From: Adiantum capillus-veneris
Taxonomy: Eukaryota; Streptophyta; Polypodiopsida; Polypodiales; Pteridaceae
Reading direction: 5' to 3'
DNA: 64,000 nt
Assembly: GCA_014529385.2 (NCBI GenBank)
Contig: CM043945.1
Location: 98,620,612-98,684,611, forward strand
Shown: one piece after another, positions 1 to 10,016 of the stretch
Position numbering within the stretch: the first letter of the stretch is position 1
Layout of the letters: each line of letters begins with the position of its first letter
The notes under the pieces: generated by a model
Seen by the model: the letters and a program-made list of their open reading frames with translations, nothing else
Database searches by the model: none
What the model was told of the DNA's origin: nothing
Made by a program: the position numbers and the translations under genes

Positions 1-59
1 ATTTTTCATTGCACACGAAGACTAGATACTGCCCAAAAAAACGGGTAAGACCTTCTTTG

Positions 60-660
60 AATTACACATTAAGAGACACCATGGCTAAGGAAATATAACT
101 ATTTTTGATGGCCAAGATTTAAATACCTGGAAAATCAAAACAAAGGGGTAATTAATGAAGAAGCAGTTGTGATCCACAACCATTGGGAGAGGGAGAGAGA
201 ATTGAGACTAGGTAGTCTCAAGCACAATTCATAGCACGAATGAGCAAGCATTAGGGATTATTCTCACCGTTGTGGGGGACAATTACATCCACTACCTAGA
301 TAACTGCACTACTTCCTATGATGCATGGGTCACACTTGAGAGACACTTTGGAGCCATAGCCAAGCACTCCAAAGTTTCTCTCAAAATGCAACTCTATGGT
401 CTCACCATGGAACTAGGAGAAGATCTCCGATATATAAAGACTTTAGGAGGATCTTTTGTTGCTACGTCATCAAGGAACATAATAACAAAGAAGAGGTGCA
501 TACACTGCAACCGCACCAACCACAGATCTGCTCGACAAATGTTACAATATGAACCCTTGTGTGCATTGTTGTAAAAATAATCATGGGTCAATTGGTGTTT
601 GTACAAAGATAAAGGCAAAGTCAACATCACTGAAGAATCTAGTGAAGAAGACAATGGAGC
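60..660 (+). pseudogene. Ty1/copia gag remnant
   Basis: This is decayed capsid (gag) sequence of a Ty1/copia retrotransposon. The translation carries the UBN2-type gag signature: a 'FDGQDLNTWK'-like start near 100, then 'SYDAWVTLERHFGA', 'SLKMQLYGL' and 'GEDL' between about 315 and 425. A broken zinc knuckle follows (C-x2-C present near 500, but the later His and Cys cannot be found in frame). Several frames are needed and no proper start codon is present. No LTRs or pol follow it in the same orientation, so it is a fragment. The family call is confident; assignment to a particular element is not possible. Confidence 0.75.
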
Positions 661-1900
661 AATATCCTACGTAGATGTAGTCTGAGACACTCACATTATC
701 CTACACCCTAGTTGCTTACAACTCTTAGGGGAGGAATTTTTGCCCTGCACCCTTGTTGTCTACCATTCTCAAGGGGAGGGATTTTTGGCCTACACCCTAT
801 TGTCACCACTCTCTAGGGGAGACATTTGTTTGTACACCTATCTAGATGGGAGACTTAGACCCCACTAAAAGGTCTCTTTGACATTTGATGTGCTCAGACA
901 CAAAACGAAAGAGTTGGTGCTACACGAGCTCTTTCCCATGTCACAAAGGAACACACAAGGTGCCAAATCCCTGTAGAAAACTTAGGATAAGGGTGATGAT
1001 AATGGAATTGACGTGTCAAAGGTGGGCTCTCATGAATCCATAGATTTTTTCACCTCATGGAATTCACCCTAAGCTCATTATCACACAAGCCCCCAAATTG
1101 TACAAAACCCTAGAGTCCTCAAGGCATCAAAAGTATCTCAAGGGATTGAGGGAACTAAAAATTACAAATCTAAGATAATTGAAGGAGTTCTCAGTTATGT
1201 GTCCGATATATGTAACTTCAACTCACTTTGTGGTGTTTGATAAATTGGACGATGGTCATAATGTTGGTAAGCTAGCTATGGAGGCTAGATTAGCTCTTAC
1301 CAAGGGTCTACCAGAGAAGTTAAAGAAATTTCCTCGTGCTCTCGAGGAAAATGCAAGATTCTCCTTCAACCAAAATTTGATTGAGAGATCATTGAGCTGT
1401 TCCTTTGGAACATCAAACAAGCACCAATGTTCGACACGATACTTGAACAAGATGAAAACATTCTAAAGTGGCTGGGTTCAAAATTGAAGGCCAACGTTAA
1501 AACCATGGAAACGCTCAAGACTTTGATGAAGCACTACAAGAAAGGGCTACCTCAAGTTAAAAGATAGCTCTCGAAGAGCCTATCGTTGGAAGGGAGTGCT
1601 TTGGCAAGTCCTTAGCTAGGGATCCTTAGCCAGCTCTCTCTAATGAGCTATCAAGAAACTTTCCTCCTATTGATACACCACATGCTACACATCAAGAGGA
1701 GCTAAAAAATTATCGTGAGGGCGATACAAATGCTCTATTACACTTCCTAAGTAACCAGGAGAGTATGAAGCTGAATAGAAGATGGTACATGTGCCAACTG
1801 CTACAAAAGAGCTGACTATTAAGGAAAAGGACACTAGTGAATTGCATCTTGTAAGTCCCAGTCATGTGTGTTCTTTCTTTGGCATATCCGCTTGTGTAGG
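661..1900. other. Non-coding stretch with degenerate short repeats
   Basis: Between about 690 and 860 there are three or four imperfect copies of a roughly 65 bp unit built around 'CTACACCCT' and 'AGGGGAG'. The rest up to the PR-1 promoter holds only short reading frames without recognisable domains. It is probably old retroelement sequence continuing from the gag remnant, but nothing specific can be shown. Confidence 0.4.
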
Positions 1901-1904
1901 GAAC

Positions 1905-2063
1905 TATGAGTTGACATCAGTACAGTGGATGGCTATCGTATGTCCGGAAATGCTAAGGAGAGGCGCACCTTATCGAGGCACGTTCTTGTCCCTTTAAAAC
2001 CAGGCCGGGGCTCATGGCCACCTCCAGGCCACAGCCCCCTCTTCCTAGCCATTTAATTACACA
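1905..2063 (+). promoter_or_regulatory. Putative core promoter of the PR-1 gene
   Basis: A TATA-like TTTAAAA lies at 1993-1999, 65 bp upstream of the ATG, so the transcript leader would be short (about 35 nt). A TTGAC core (W-box core, the WRKY binding motif common in PR gene promoters) is at 1911-1915. Both motifs are short and could occur by chance. Their placement just upstream of a PR-1 gene is the only support. Confidence 0.35.
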
Positions 2064-3278
2064 ATGGCTCTCAGCAAGGGGCTCCTCCTAGTGTTCGCCA
2101 CCCTGCTTGCCCTCTCTCTCACCCAGTCCACTCTGGCCAGCTACTCACCTTACTCTGATGAGGAAGAAGAGCCCAAACACAAGAAGGTGCGCAGCTATGG
2201 TGGCAAGAAGTTCTACAAGAAGAAGCACTATTTGGGCTATCACTATGGCAAGCCAGAAGACCATGATGATGATGAGGATGATGATACTCGTTACTACAGC
2301 CATGATGATGATCCTAAGAAGCCTGTCTACAAGAAGCCAGTTTACAAGAAGCCTTATGTCAAGGATGTGAAGAAGCCAGTCTACAAGAAGCCTTACAAGA
2401 AGTATGATGGCGAGAAGGAGAAGCTGGTGTACAAGAAGCCTTACAAGCCATCTTATCCTGTTAAGAAGCCGGTGTACACGAAGCCTTACAAGCCATCTTA
2501 TCCTGTTAAGAAGCCTGTCTACAAGCCCAAGCCCAAGTACAAGCTACCAGTTTATGAGAAGCCGGCCTACACCAAGCCTGATTCCGAGCCCGTGTACGAC
2601 GACACCGAGCCTGAAGTTGTGTATGAGGAGCACAAGCCTTACTACAGGAATCCATACTACAAGAAGCCCGAGCCTGAGGAGGAGGAGGACCCCAAGCCAT
2701 ACTACAAGAAGCCCGAGCCTGAGGAGGAGGAAGAGCCCACGCCATACTATAAGAAGCCATACTACAAGAAGCCTGAAGAGCAGTATCAGCCAGAGAAGCC
2801 CAAGCCTATGTACGGGGAGCCCGAGCCAGAGAAGCCGGCATACAGCCCTGCGAGGCCATCGTCCTCGTCAGAGGGGGAGTGGCTAGAGCCACACAACGCT
2901 GCGCGAGCTGAGGTAGGGCTGCCTCCGCTGGTGTGGAGTGATGAGGTGGCGCAATTTGCCGAGAGCTGGGCCAATCAGAGGCGGGCAGCTGGATGCGGCC
3001 TGGAGCACTCGGGCGGGTCCTACGGCGAGAACATCTTCTGGGGCAGCGGCGCGGGGTATGGGCCGGCAGAGTGCGTGGCGTCGTGGGTTCGCGAGAAGGA
3101 AAACTACAATTACGGCGACAACTCCTGCTCCAGCGGCGACTGCGGCCACTACACTCAAATCATCTGGGCCAATACTGCCCGCCTCGGCTGTGCCAAGGCC
3201 ACCTGCGACGACGGCAGTGTCTTCATGACTTGCAACTATGACCCTCCCGGCAACTACATCGGCACCAAGCCCTACTAG
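2064..3278 (+). CDS. Secreted PR-1/CAP protein with Lys-Tyr-Pro-rich N-terminal arm
   Basis: This intronless gene encodes 404 residues. Residues 1-26 form a signal peptide (hydrophobic core LLLVFATLLALSL). Residues about 30-265 are low-complexity, rich in Lys, Tyr, Pro and Glu, with repeated KKPVYKKP-like and PYYKKPEPEEEE-like units and an Asp run near 66-75. Residues 272-404 are a complete CAP (SCP/TAPS, PR-1) domain: HNAAR, HSGG, GEN, GHYTQ and the C-terminal CNYDPPGNYIG block. The expected CAP pocket residues are visible as His315, Glu322, Glu344 and His362, with the usual cysteines. PR-1 proteins are secreted, defence-associated and sterol-binding. The long basic/acidic arm resembles cell-wall proline-rich proteins and suggests wall attachment, with Tyr cross-linking possible (inference). 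Most PR-1 proteins are about 160 residues, so this is an extended form. It is the only clear host gene here. Confidence 0.93.
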   Translation: MALSKGLLLVFATLLALSLTQSTLASYSPYSDEEEEPKHKKVRSYGGKKFYKKKHYLGYHYGKPEDHDDDEDDDTRYYSHDDDPKKPVYKKPVYKKPYVKDVKKPVYKKPYKKYDGEKEKLVYKKPYKPSYPVKKPVYTKPYKPSYPVKKPVYKPKPKYKLPVYEKPAYTKPDSEPVYDDTEPEVVYEEHKPYYRNPYYKKPEPEEEEDPKPYYKKPEPEEEEEPTPYYKKPYYKKPEEQYQPEKPKPMYGEPEPEKPAYSPARPSSSSEGEWLEPHNAARAEVGLPPLVWSDEVAQFAESWANQRRAAGCGLEHSGGSYGENIFWGSGAGYGPAECVASWVREKENYNYGDNSCSSGDCGHYTQIIWANTARLGCAKATCDDGSVFMTCNYDPPGNYIGTKPY

Positions 3279-3404
3279 CTAACATCCCCCCATGAATGAT
3301 TTTATAGAATTGGTTCCGCATGCCGTAGGCTACCTACACTTCTCAACCTCTGACATTACCTCCTCACCTTAATATAAAACCGCTACACTTCTCCACCCAT
3401 CATC

Positions 3405-3517
3405 GTGAAGACAACGGCAGTGTTGCAACTATGACCCTCCCCGCAACGGCACCAAGCCCTACTAGCCAACTTATCTAACACACCCCCATAAATGATTTTA
3501 TAAAATTGGTTGCGTAT
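3405..3517 (+). pseudogene. Duplicated 3' end of the PR-1 gene
   Basis: About 130 bp after the PR-1 stop, the last codons, stop codon and early 3' UTR recur in diverged form. The phrases 'GACAACGGCAGTGTTGCAAC', 'GGCACCAAGCCCTACTAG' and 'AATGATTTTATAAAATTGG' match 3206-3315. The copy has internal deletions and cannot encode anything. It is a local tandem duplication of the gene's 3' end, later split by the SINE at 3518. Confidence 0.75.
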
Positions 3518-3658
3518 TTCCCAAAGGAGATAGCTTGGTTGGTTGAGCATTCGTCCTAGTCCATGACCCAGGTCATTGGTTTGAATGCGGCCAAGTGACC
3601 CTTGTAGCGCTGAGGGACACCTGCCATTTTATCACCACGCACTAAAAAAAAAAAAGAA
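3518..3658 (+). mobile_element. tRNA-derived SINE
   Basis: This is a 141 bp insertion with a Pol III promoter. The A-box-like TAGCTTGGTTGG is at 3531-3542 and the B-box-like GGTTTGAATGC about 37 bp later. It ends in an A12 tail (3644-3655). Decayed target-site duplications flank it: GGTTGCGTAT (3508-3517) and GGCTCCGCAT (3659-3668), 7 of 10 matching. The uninterrupted form of the site is visible in the first 3' UTR copy at 3311-3325, which supports insertion. No family name can be given. Confidence 0.65.
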
Positions 3659-3900
3659 GGCTCCGCATGCCATAGGCTACCACACTTCTCAACCTCTCGC
3701 ATTACCTCATAACCTCCCATTAACTCCTCAAACATTGGCTCCCCATGCCATACCTATATCACCACACTTCTCCACCCATCACATTACACATAATTTCCAA
3801 CCTCTCCCATCACCTCATAACCTCACATTACACATAATTTCTAACCTCTCCTATCCCCTCATAACCTCACATTTCCACCCCTGCCACCCTTTTAGAGCCA
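3659..3900 (+). repeat. Degenerate tandem repeats derived from the PR-1 3' flank
   Basis: Units containing 'GGCTCC-CATGCCATA', 'ACACTTCTCCACCCATCAC', 'CATTACACATAATTTC' and 'CTCATAACCTC' recur several times here. They are homologous to 3310-3400 just after the gene. The spacing is irregular (about 45-110 bp). Confidence 0.6.
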
Positions 3901-5514
3901 TTTCCCATGGCACACGTTTTTGGCTCCTTCACCTACTTACCATTAGCAAATTTCACCATATGCTTAGGCCTCATTTGCTTACAAGATAGTGTCCGAAGGA
4001 CAACTTTTCTATGCAATTATGTCTCATTGATTAGTGCATAATAATCCCATTACAAACCAATAGTTTCAGACTTCCAACATTCATAATTTATAGGTGATGC
4101 CAAGACAAGATAGGTTCTACCTCAACCTTATGGGACAAAAATGCTAGAATTGGTGATTAATAATGATGATATAATTTGATTGTTTAAGATAACTGAGCAA
4201 TTTATTTCTATTAATTCTTCAATAGTATGCAATCAATAAATTGTCTTTTCAAATCTAGCATATATTTTCCAGAGGATCCTTGTGAATTGCTACAATAGTG
4301 AATTGTTGTGAAATTGAATAGTCTCAAATAGCCTTAGATGAATGATTAGTAGTAGGGTCTAGGTCGCTTGCTTGGTTAACTTTGATTGGCCGTTCTCTCT
4401 CTACATGTCAACATCAGTGTGAATTGACAGATTTGTCTTCATGTACAAAAATTCTAGATACACGCTACATCCAAAACCTCAGTTTTTTTGAGAGCAATTT
4501 TCTTAAATAAAAAAACATCAACTTTATTTCACCGTTATCATGATTCAATAGGGTCTTCTACTAATTGGTAGGGTGGGTTGCTGCTGATGGAAAACCCAAG
4601 TTTGTAAGCTCTATGTGATCTAGCCCATATTGTGTGTGTATGTGTGGTGTAAGTGTGTAGAGCATATATTAGTACCTAATTCTACACCCACTGTTGGGCA
4701 GTGACAATATATGCTACCAAGATATTGTGGCATTTGGTCAATAGTATGCATGGAGGCGATGGCTATATTGACTTGTGGATGAGCTCTTTGTGTGGGTGTG
4801 TGAGTACTGTATGTATGCATATGTATGTGTGTATGTGTATGTGTATGGTACTATGAAGGAGAGAGGAGTATGCACAAAAGATCTCAAACAACCATGGCTG
4901 CACTCCAACCCTTCTTAGCTTAAGTATGTTGAAAGACATGCTGGCTTTGCCGTAACACTATGTCAAGATAAGATTGTTTTTCAATGTCCATTATTGAAGA
5001 AAGAAGAGTAAGTAAAAGGACATGGAGGGAGGAGGAAGGGGTAGCGCACACTTTCTTTCCAAGGCACATTGATTTACCAAAAAATTAACATTGATTATTA
5101 TTCCATCGATGAGAAAAAAATATGCAATCTCCTAAAATTTAGGGCACATGGTATCTTGAGGGAATAACTAAAAAGAATTATTCAATGGACAAAGGTAGTA
5201 CTGGAGTGCATGTCTCCTACATGAAAATCGGCTCAAAATACCTATTCCATTTGTTGGTTTGCCAAGCTAGTGCAAACGTTGAAAGTCTTGGCAGTTCATG
5301 AAGAGAACATGCATTGCCGGCAGGCTGTGTGCACAAGCCTAGTTGGGAAGGTGCAAAACCTATGGTTGTGAGGGCTCGTGCTAAGAATCACAAAAACTTT
5401 GTGAAAAGTAAAAAATCACCAAACCTCTTCCTAAAGATGGTTAAAAGTCTAAGAGCGCTTATGACAAAATAGTCACAAACTCTCTCTCCTATTGTGCTTT
5501 AAATTTGCTTGTTT
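3901..5514. other. Intergenic, no feature recognised
   Basis: This AT-rich DNA has stops in all frames. The reading frames are under 70 codons and low in information, for example in TG-rich sequence at 4630-4850. No RNA gene, domain or terminal repeat was seen. Confidence 0.5.
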
Positions 5515-5657
5515 TGTTGGAGCTATATATGGCTCACTCTACTCAACTTGGTCTCACCTATATATTTGTATCTTGTCCTCAATATGAATCAGTCTTTGGG
5601 AGCGTATATGGTGTGTCTCTTGTCTCGTCTCTCTCTCTTTCTCTCTACATCTCAACA
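5515..5657 (+). repeat. 5' LTR of the small copia element
   Basis: This 143 bp repeat has TG...CA ends and is nearly identical to 6639-6773 except for extra CT-rich bases near 5628-5645. Such short LTRs are typical of some copia lineages. Confidence 0.9.
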
Positions 5658-5669
5658 TGGTGTCAGAGC
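5658..5669 (+). other. Primer-binding site (tRNA-Met type)
   Basis: TGGTGTCAGAGC lies immediately after the LTR. It differs by one base from the common plant copia site TGGTATCAGAGC, which pairs with the 3' end of initiator Met-tRNA. Confidence 0.85.
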
Positions 5670-5960
5670 TTACCCAATCTGCATCTGTGTAACCCAAAAG
5701 AGAAAGAGATTGCATAGAATCCGATGTAAGTTGTCGTCGATAGACTAAACCAAAATCTGTAGTGCCTTTCAAGTATTTCAATACACGCTTTGCAGCAAAC
5801 CAATGCTTAAGAGAAGGACATGCAAGATGTTGTCCAAGATAATTAGCAGCAAACAAAATATCAGGACGAGTGTTCATGCCAACAAATTGAAGACATCCAA
5901 TCAAGTTAGCATAAGGTTGATTTGTGACAAGCTGACCGCCATTGTCAGAAGTGTTCTTCG
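5670..5960 (-). pseudogene. Inverted copia RT-RNase H connection segment
   Basis: The minus strand encodes the region linking RT to RNase H in copia polyproteins: 'GCLQFVGMNTRPDILFAAN', 'KHWFAAKRVLKYLKGTTDFG' and then 'GYTDADW'. The next part of the same protein, 'RSTSG', is on the plus strand from about 5986. Within one LTR-bounded element this segment is therefore flipped relative to its continuation. The 5' breakpoint falls at the primer-binding site. Confidence 0.8.
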
Positions 5961-6422
5961 TAGAGCTTGCAAGACAAGGTATGTATGCGATCTACTAGTG
6001 GAAATTGCTTCTTTATAAATGGTTGTCTTGTTTCTTGGACCAGCAAGAAACAACGTTGTGTTGCAGTTTCTACGACTGAGTCAGAATATGTTGCGGCATC
6101 ACTTGCAGCTCGTGATTTGATTTGGCTTCGACAAATGCTGGTTGATATTGGTCACTCTCCTCTTTCTAGCACACCCTTGCGGTGTGACAACCAAAGTGCT
6201 ATTAGTCTTGCAAAAGACTATGTTCAACATAATAAGTCAAAGCACATTGCTGTCCATTATCATTATGTTAGGTATGAAGTATGCAAAGGAACCATTATGG
6301 TTGAACACTGTCCAAGTGACCAGATGATTGTAGACATTTTGACCAAAGGCCTCAACGAGTCACGTTTCATCCTCTTGCGCTCGGATCTTGGAGTTGCTTC
6401 GGCCTCACTCTTTCTAGATTAG
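5961..6422 (+). pseudogene. Copia RNase H C-terminal part
   Basis: The translation shows RSTSG, 'VSWTSKKQRCVAVSTTESEY', 'LRCDNQSAISLAKD', 'HNKSKHIAVHYHYVR' and a 'VDILTKGL' end, the hallmark C-terminus of copia polyproteins. The acidic residues TESEY and CDNQSA are kept. The N-terminal 'TDADW' motif is on the opposite strand, so the enzyme is not complete. A stop at 6420 ends the frame and about 215 bp of spacer leads to the 3' LTR. Confidence 0.85.
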
Positions 6423-6638
6423 CTTCTTTGCTATTTTAATAGCTTTGTACATATGCATTGTAATCTTTTAGGTACCATGCACTATGCACACTCCACATTT
6501 TCACATTGTGATCTCTGAGTCACTTGAATATTTGTACATAGATGCATATTTTCACATTGTATAGGGGCTTAGGTTTTTCCCATGAACTCCCCAAGGGTTT
6601 TTCCATCCAAAGCTAGAGACCTTTGTTTGAGTGGGGGT

Positions 6639-6773
6639 GTTGGAGCTATATATGGCTCACTCTACTCAACTTGGTCTCACCTATATATTTGTATCTTGTC
6701 CTCAATATGAATCAGTCTTTGGGAGCGTATATGGTGTGTCTCTTGTCTCTCTTTTTCTCTCTACATCTCAACA
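6639..6773 (+). repeat. 3' LTR of the small copia element
   Basis: This 135 bp repeat is preceded by a GAGTGGGGG purine tract and followed by the TGTTT target duplication. Confidence 0.9.
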
Positions 6774-6778
6774 TGTTT

Positions 6779-7598
6779 TTGGAAGTGAGTTCGTGATGAA
6801 AGGATCGCCAATTCACATCCAATTTTACTTAGAAAGGGAAATTAAAACAATAAACTTTCATCCATGAATCCTCAACTCTCATACAAGCACAAATCCCATT
6901 CAAAACCAAAACCTCTTTCATGGAATCATGTAGCCTCACCCCCAATTAGATAGTCGTAACTTCAAATAATTGAAAGGAATACACGAGCTTCCACCTTCAC
7001 GAATAGCATTTTTTGGATTTGAAGAGATTTGAGAGCTTCTAAATTGAATTGCACACACACTTTTGCTAAAGGGAAACCCTAATTCAGTCCCTCACAAGCT
7101 CAGATACAAGATTGCAAAGAGTTGGGACTGCGCTACACATAGATTGAGCAACCATGAAGAGAATTTCACATTTGTGGGTCATTGAAAGTTTTTTCACTTA
7201 AAAGAAACCCTCTCTCTCTCTTCCCCATGGAAATATGAGATGAGGTGTCAATTTTTGGGCCATCTTTCCACTTTGGACCAGAACTTGGCCATTTTCAGCT
7301 CATTTTTGACCCAAAAAGACCTTTTTTTTTTAAAAAAATCCTAAACAGAGTCAAAAAATCCCTAGATTTTTGAGATCACTCGCATAAGCACAAAATCATA
7401 GATATGCATAATTTTTAATCAATATTCCATTTTGGGTCACTTTCCATGTAATTTTGCAAGATGACGCCTGTTAGCTGTTATTTTCAACAGTTTTTGTCTG
7501 CATCAATCTTTATAGGTGAGATGAGTGTGCCACCATGAAATGCTTGCAATATGTACATCACAAAAGAAAATTAGGCATCTTATCAAGTAGGAAAACAT
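6779..7598. other. Intergenic, no feature recognised
   Basis: This is AT-rich sequence with only short frames. It is the continuation of the DNA interrupted by the small copia element and shows no recognisable domain. Confidence 0.5.
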
Positions 7599-8212
7599 GT
7601 CAAGATATAGAGAAGGAGAGAGCTTGAGCACTTGCAAGCACACACACACACACACAAAGATAAAGGCAAAAGACTGTACTTCTTCTTCTTCACTATCTCA
7701 AGATAAGAGGTGTACAAAAAATAAGAGAAAATACAACATAAAAGGGGAACTAGTACAATGGTCTAATGTAAACCACTAGTAAATGAGGTGACTCAGATAA
7801 GTGTGCCATCACTCCAGTAGGTAGACCAACTTTGTGTATTACAACTGGCAAGTTATGCGTCACCCACCAAAGCACGCTAATGATGATGACTGTCGGTGGT
7901 ACTCATCCAAGAGTCGTAGAGAGCTTGAGCACTTGCAAGCACACTCACACACACAAAGATGAAGGCAAAAGACTGTACTTCTTCTTCAACACTAAATCAA
8001 GATAAGAGGTCCACAAAACATAAGGGAAAATAAAACATAAAAGGGGAACTATTACAACGAGGCTAATGTAAATTGCTAGTGAGTGAAGTGAGTAGATATG
8101 TGTGCCATCACTTTGGTAGGTAGACCAGCTCGGTGTAGTATAACTGTAGTATCATTGGCGAAGATAGGTGGTAGTCATCCAAGAATTGTACATGTTGAAC
8201 TTTACATCTCAA
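7599..8212 (-). repeat. 3' LTR of copia-B, with internal tandem duplication
   Basis: On the minus strand the LTR starts TGTTGAGATG (plus-strand end 8212), directly after the purine tract TTGAGGGGGAG (within 8213-8226). The other boundary near 7599 is a guess from a TG/CA dinucleotide. The block is made of two roughly 300 bp direct repeats, offset 301 bp ('AGCTTGAGCACTTGCAAGCA' at 7621 and 7922). The LTR is thus either internally duplicated or two LTRs lie head to tail. The matching 5' LTR was not found. Confidence 0.65.
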
Positions 8213-8315
8213 CACTCCCCCTCAAGCTCAATTCCATCTCTTATATTCCAAGAATTGCTCAAAATTGTTGTAGCTTCTCCGCTCCAAGGACCTTTGTGAA
8301 GATATCAACAACTTG
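8213..8315 (-). pseudogene. Copia-B RNase H C-terminus (3' fragment)
   Basis: Reading on the minus strand from the CACTA-2 junction gives 'QVVDIFTKVLGAEKLQQF' and 'LRGSV', the conserved end of copia polyproteins, followed by the purine tract and LTR. It joins exactly to the 'HTKHIELQYNF' sequence at 21744-21850 on the far side of CACTA-2. A TTG duplication (8313-8315) is shared. In-frame stops show it is decayed. Confidence 0.85.
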
Positions 8316-8895
8316 CACTACAACACGTCACATAAAAATCGGTGCAGATACTGGCGAGACAAGCTTTCTTTTAAAAGCCTGAGATAAATCTTCAAACTTC
8401 ATATATATTTTCAATAATGCAAAGCATACGTATAGTACTTACAAACTCGTGTTGAAGTGTGTTGTAGCCTCCACTCCCAAGATGTGATGCTCCTGCATAC
8501 TTCAAACGTGCTATGGCTGTATCTCTCTACTGCTGAAATCTGTCTGGATTGTCTTGTGTCTCTTGTGCAATCCCCACCCACTCCTCTACGTCCAACCATG
8601 CCGGCTTTGGACTACCGGCATTGTACCTTCTCTTACCTCTGACCGACGGTGTGACATTGTGGCCTTCGCCACACCCAAAATCCAGCCATTCAAGGCTTGA
8701 TCGTACCCCTCCCCCGGCCTTTACTCTCTATGAATGGCTTCGACGAGGTAAATCTTTCTTTCATCGTCAAGATTATCCCAAATCTCCATCACAAACTGAC
8801 CAAAATGAACTCTACAAAGCTGTTGAGTCCTCTATCGCATGGCCTTTGTAACCCTATCCGCCACAACAGCCCCATCCCTTCTCTTGTACACCTTG

Positions 8896-9345
8896 TTAAG
8901 ATCCATGCTCGTATGATCCCCAAGGTGTACGTGGTGTGTGAATTGATGAACTATCTACTAAAGAGAGTGGGGGACGCTCTCTTGGTGGTGTGGATGCATC
9001 GGTAAAATTGCTACCACAGCAACCACCGCCTCCAGAACGACGCCTACCTCGTCTCGAGCATGAACTGCCCATCTGTGTATGGGGCACACTAGTCCTAGGC
9101 GTAGGGGGCACACTCGACTGAGGTGTGGGCTCGGTCAATTTAGGGACCACACTAGTCCTAGGTGTAGGGTCAGTCATAGTAGGTCTAGAGGAACCTATTG
9201 CCCAAAGGTTCTGTGCCATCGTGATCTGCTCTGGTGTGAACTGTGTCAAAAAAGAGACCCATCTGCTCGGGTGACATGCCGGCCGAAGTGATTGGAAAAC
9301 TGAAACTAGGAGAGTATGGCTCATCATCATCGGCCATGGCTATAG
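8896..9345 (-). pseudogene. CACTA-2 accessory (TNPA-like) protein, N-terminal part
   Basis: The translation is Pro/Thr/Ser-rich ('TPRTSV', 'TPQSSVPPTPRTSVP', then 'RRGRRRSGGGGCC' and 'TDASTPPRERPP'). It matches the layout of the accessory gene of CACTA-1 ('RRSSGGGGGCC', 'TDASTPPRV') but is diverged. The gene is cut off from its downstream exons, which are not recognisable before the element's end at 8316. The function is presumably DNA binding to subterminal repeats by analogy with maize TNPA; this is inference. Confidence 0.6.
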
Positions 9346-9439
9346 ATACACAAGTAACACCCACTAAATATGTTAGTTTCACTACAAGAGGTTGTGTGCT
9401 CTTGTGACGCTGTTAGCGACGGAAATACATTGGGTTTTT

Positions 9440-9655
9440 ATAACCCCCGGCGTCGCTAAAACCGTCGCTACGAGCGTCGCTACGAGAGCGTTGCTATAGG
9501 CGTCGCTATAGGCGTCGCTATATGCGTCTCTATCAGCGTCGCTATATAGCGACGCATATAGCGACGCCTATAGCGACAGTCTCACAGAAGACTATAGCGA
9601 CGCTCATAGCGACGCTACAGAGCCATAAATAGCGACGCTTATAGCGACGCCCGAG
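9440..9655. repeat. Subterminal transposase-binding repeat array of CACTA-1
   Basis: About fifteen copies of a 12 bp unit, GCGTCGCTATAG and variants, occur in both orientations. They converge on a palindromic centre near 9540-9560. Such arrays are the known binding sites of TNPA-like proteins in En/Spm elements. Sparser copies lie near the other end (17430-17530). Confidence 0.8.
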
Positions 9656-10016
9656 AGAATATTTTTTTGGTGGCAGGGCATTGAATGCCCTGCCACCCAT
9701 CAACCATATTGTACTTGATTCACTTTTTAAAAAAAAGTGCAAAGGTAGATAAGAGACCCAAAATAGTCACCCACAAGACCCATTGTTTGCAAAATTGACA
9801 ATTGTACACATCATAAGCAAAATGAATTGATTGGCAAATGTAATAATGACAATTGTACAACATCATAGGCATAAAGAATTTGTTGGCAAAAGGAACTGCG
9901 GTGACAAATGTAATAATATACATGGTTCAAAAAGACGTATAAAATCCGTCTCATGATACATAAGCTATGAGAAACCCTAAACTAATGCTATCTAGCTACG
10001 GCTAAACTGACGTCGT

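Larger units (their letters stand above)
5515..6773 (+). mobile_element. Internally deleted, rearranged Ty1/copia element with intact ends
   Basis: The element is 1,259 bp and complete at both ends. The 5' LTR is 5515-5657 and the 3' LTR 6639-6773, both starting TGTTGGAGC and ending CATCTCAACA. A primer-binding site, TGGTGTCAGAGC (initiator Met-tRNA type), directly follows the 5' LTR. A purine tract (GAGTGGGGG) directly precedes the 3' LTR. The target-site duplication is TGTTT (5510-5514 and 6774-6778). The interior keeps only the pol C-terminus, with one segment inverted (see separate entries). It has no gag, integrase or RT core, so it is non-autonomous. The 3' LTR is slightly shorter through loss in a CT-rich stretch. 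Confidence 0.9.

Noticed and set aside
1179-1997. Short frames of 71-95 codons upstream of PR-1
   Set aside because: They start at non-ATG codons or lack any recognisable domain, and their codons look random. They could be retroelement debris, but nothing supports a gene.
2107-3241. Several alternative-frame ORFs over the PR-1 gene
   Set aside because: They are shadows of the real gene, created by its biased repeat codons and GC-rich CAP region.
9542-9742. 66-codon frame at the CACTA-1 left end
   Set aside because: It lies in the subterminal GCGTCGCTATAG array and reflects the repeat, not a protein.
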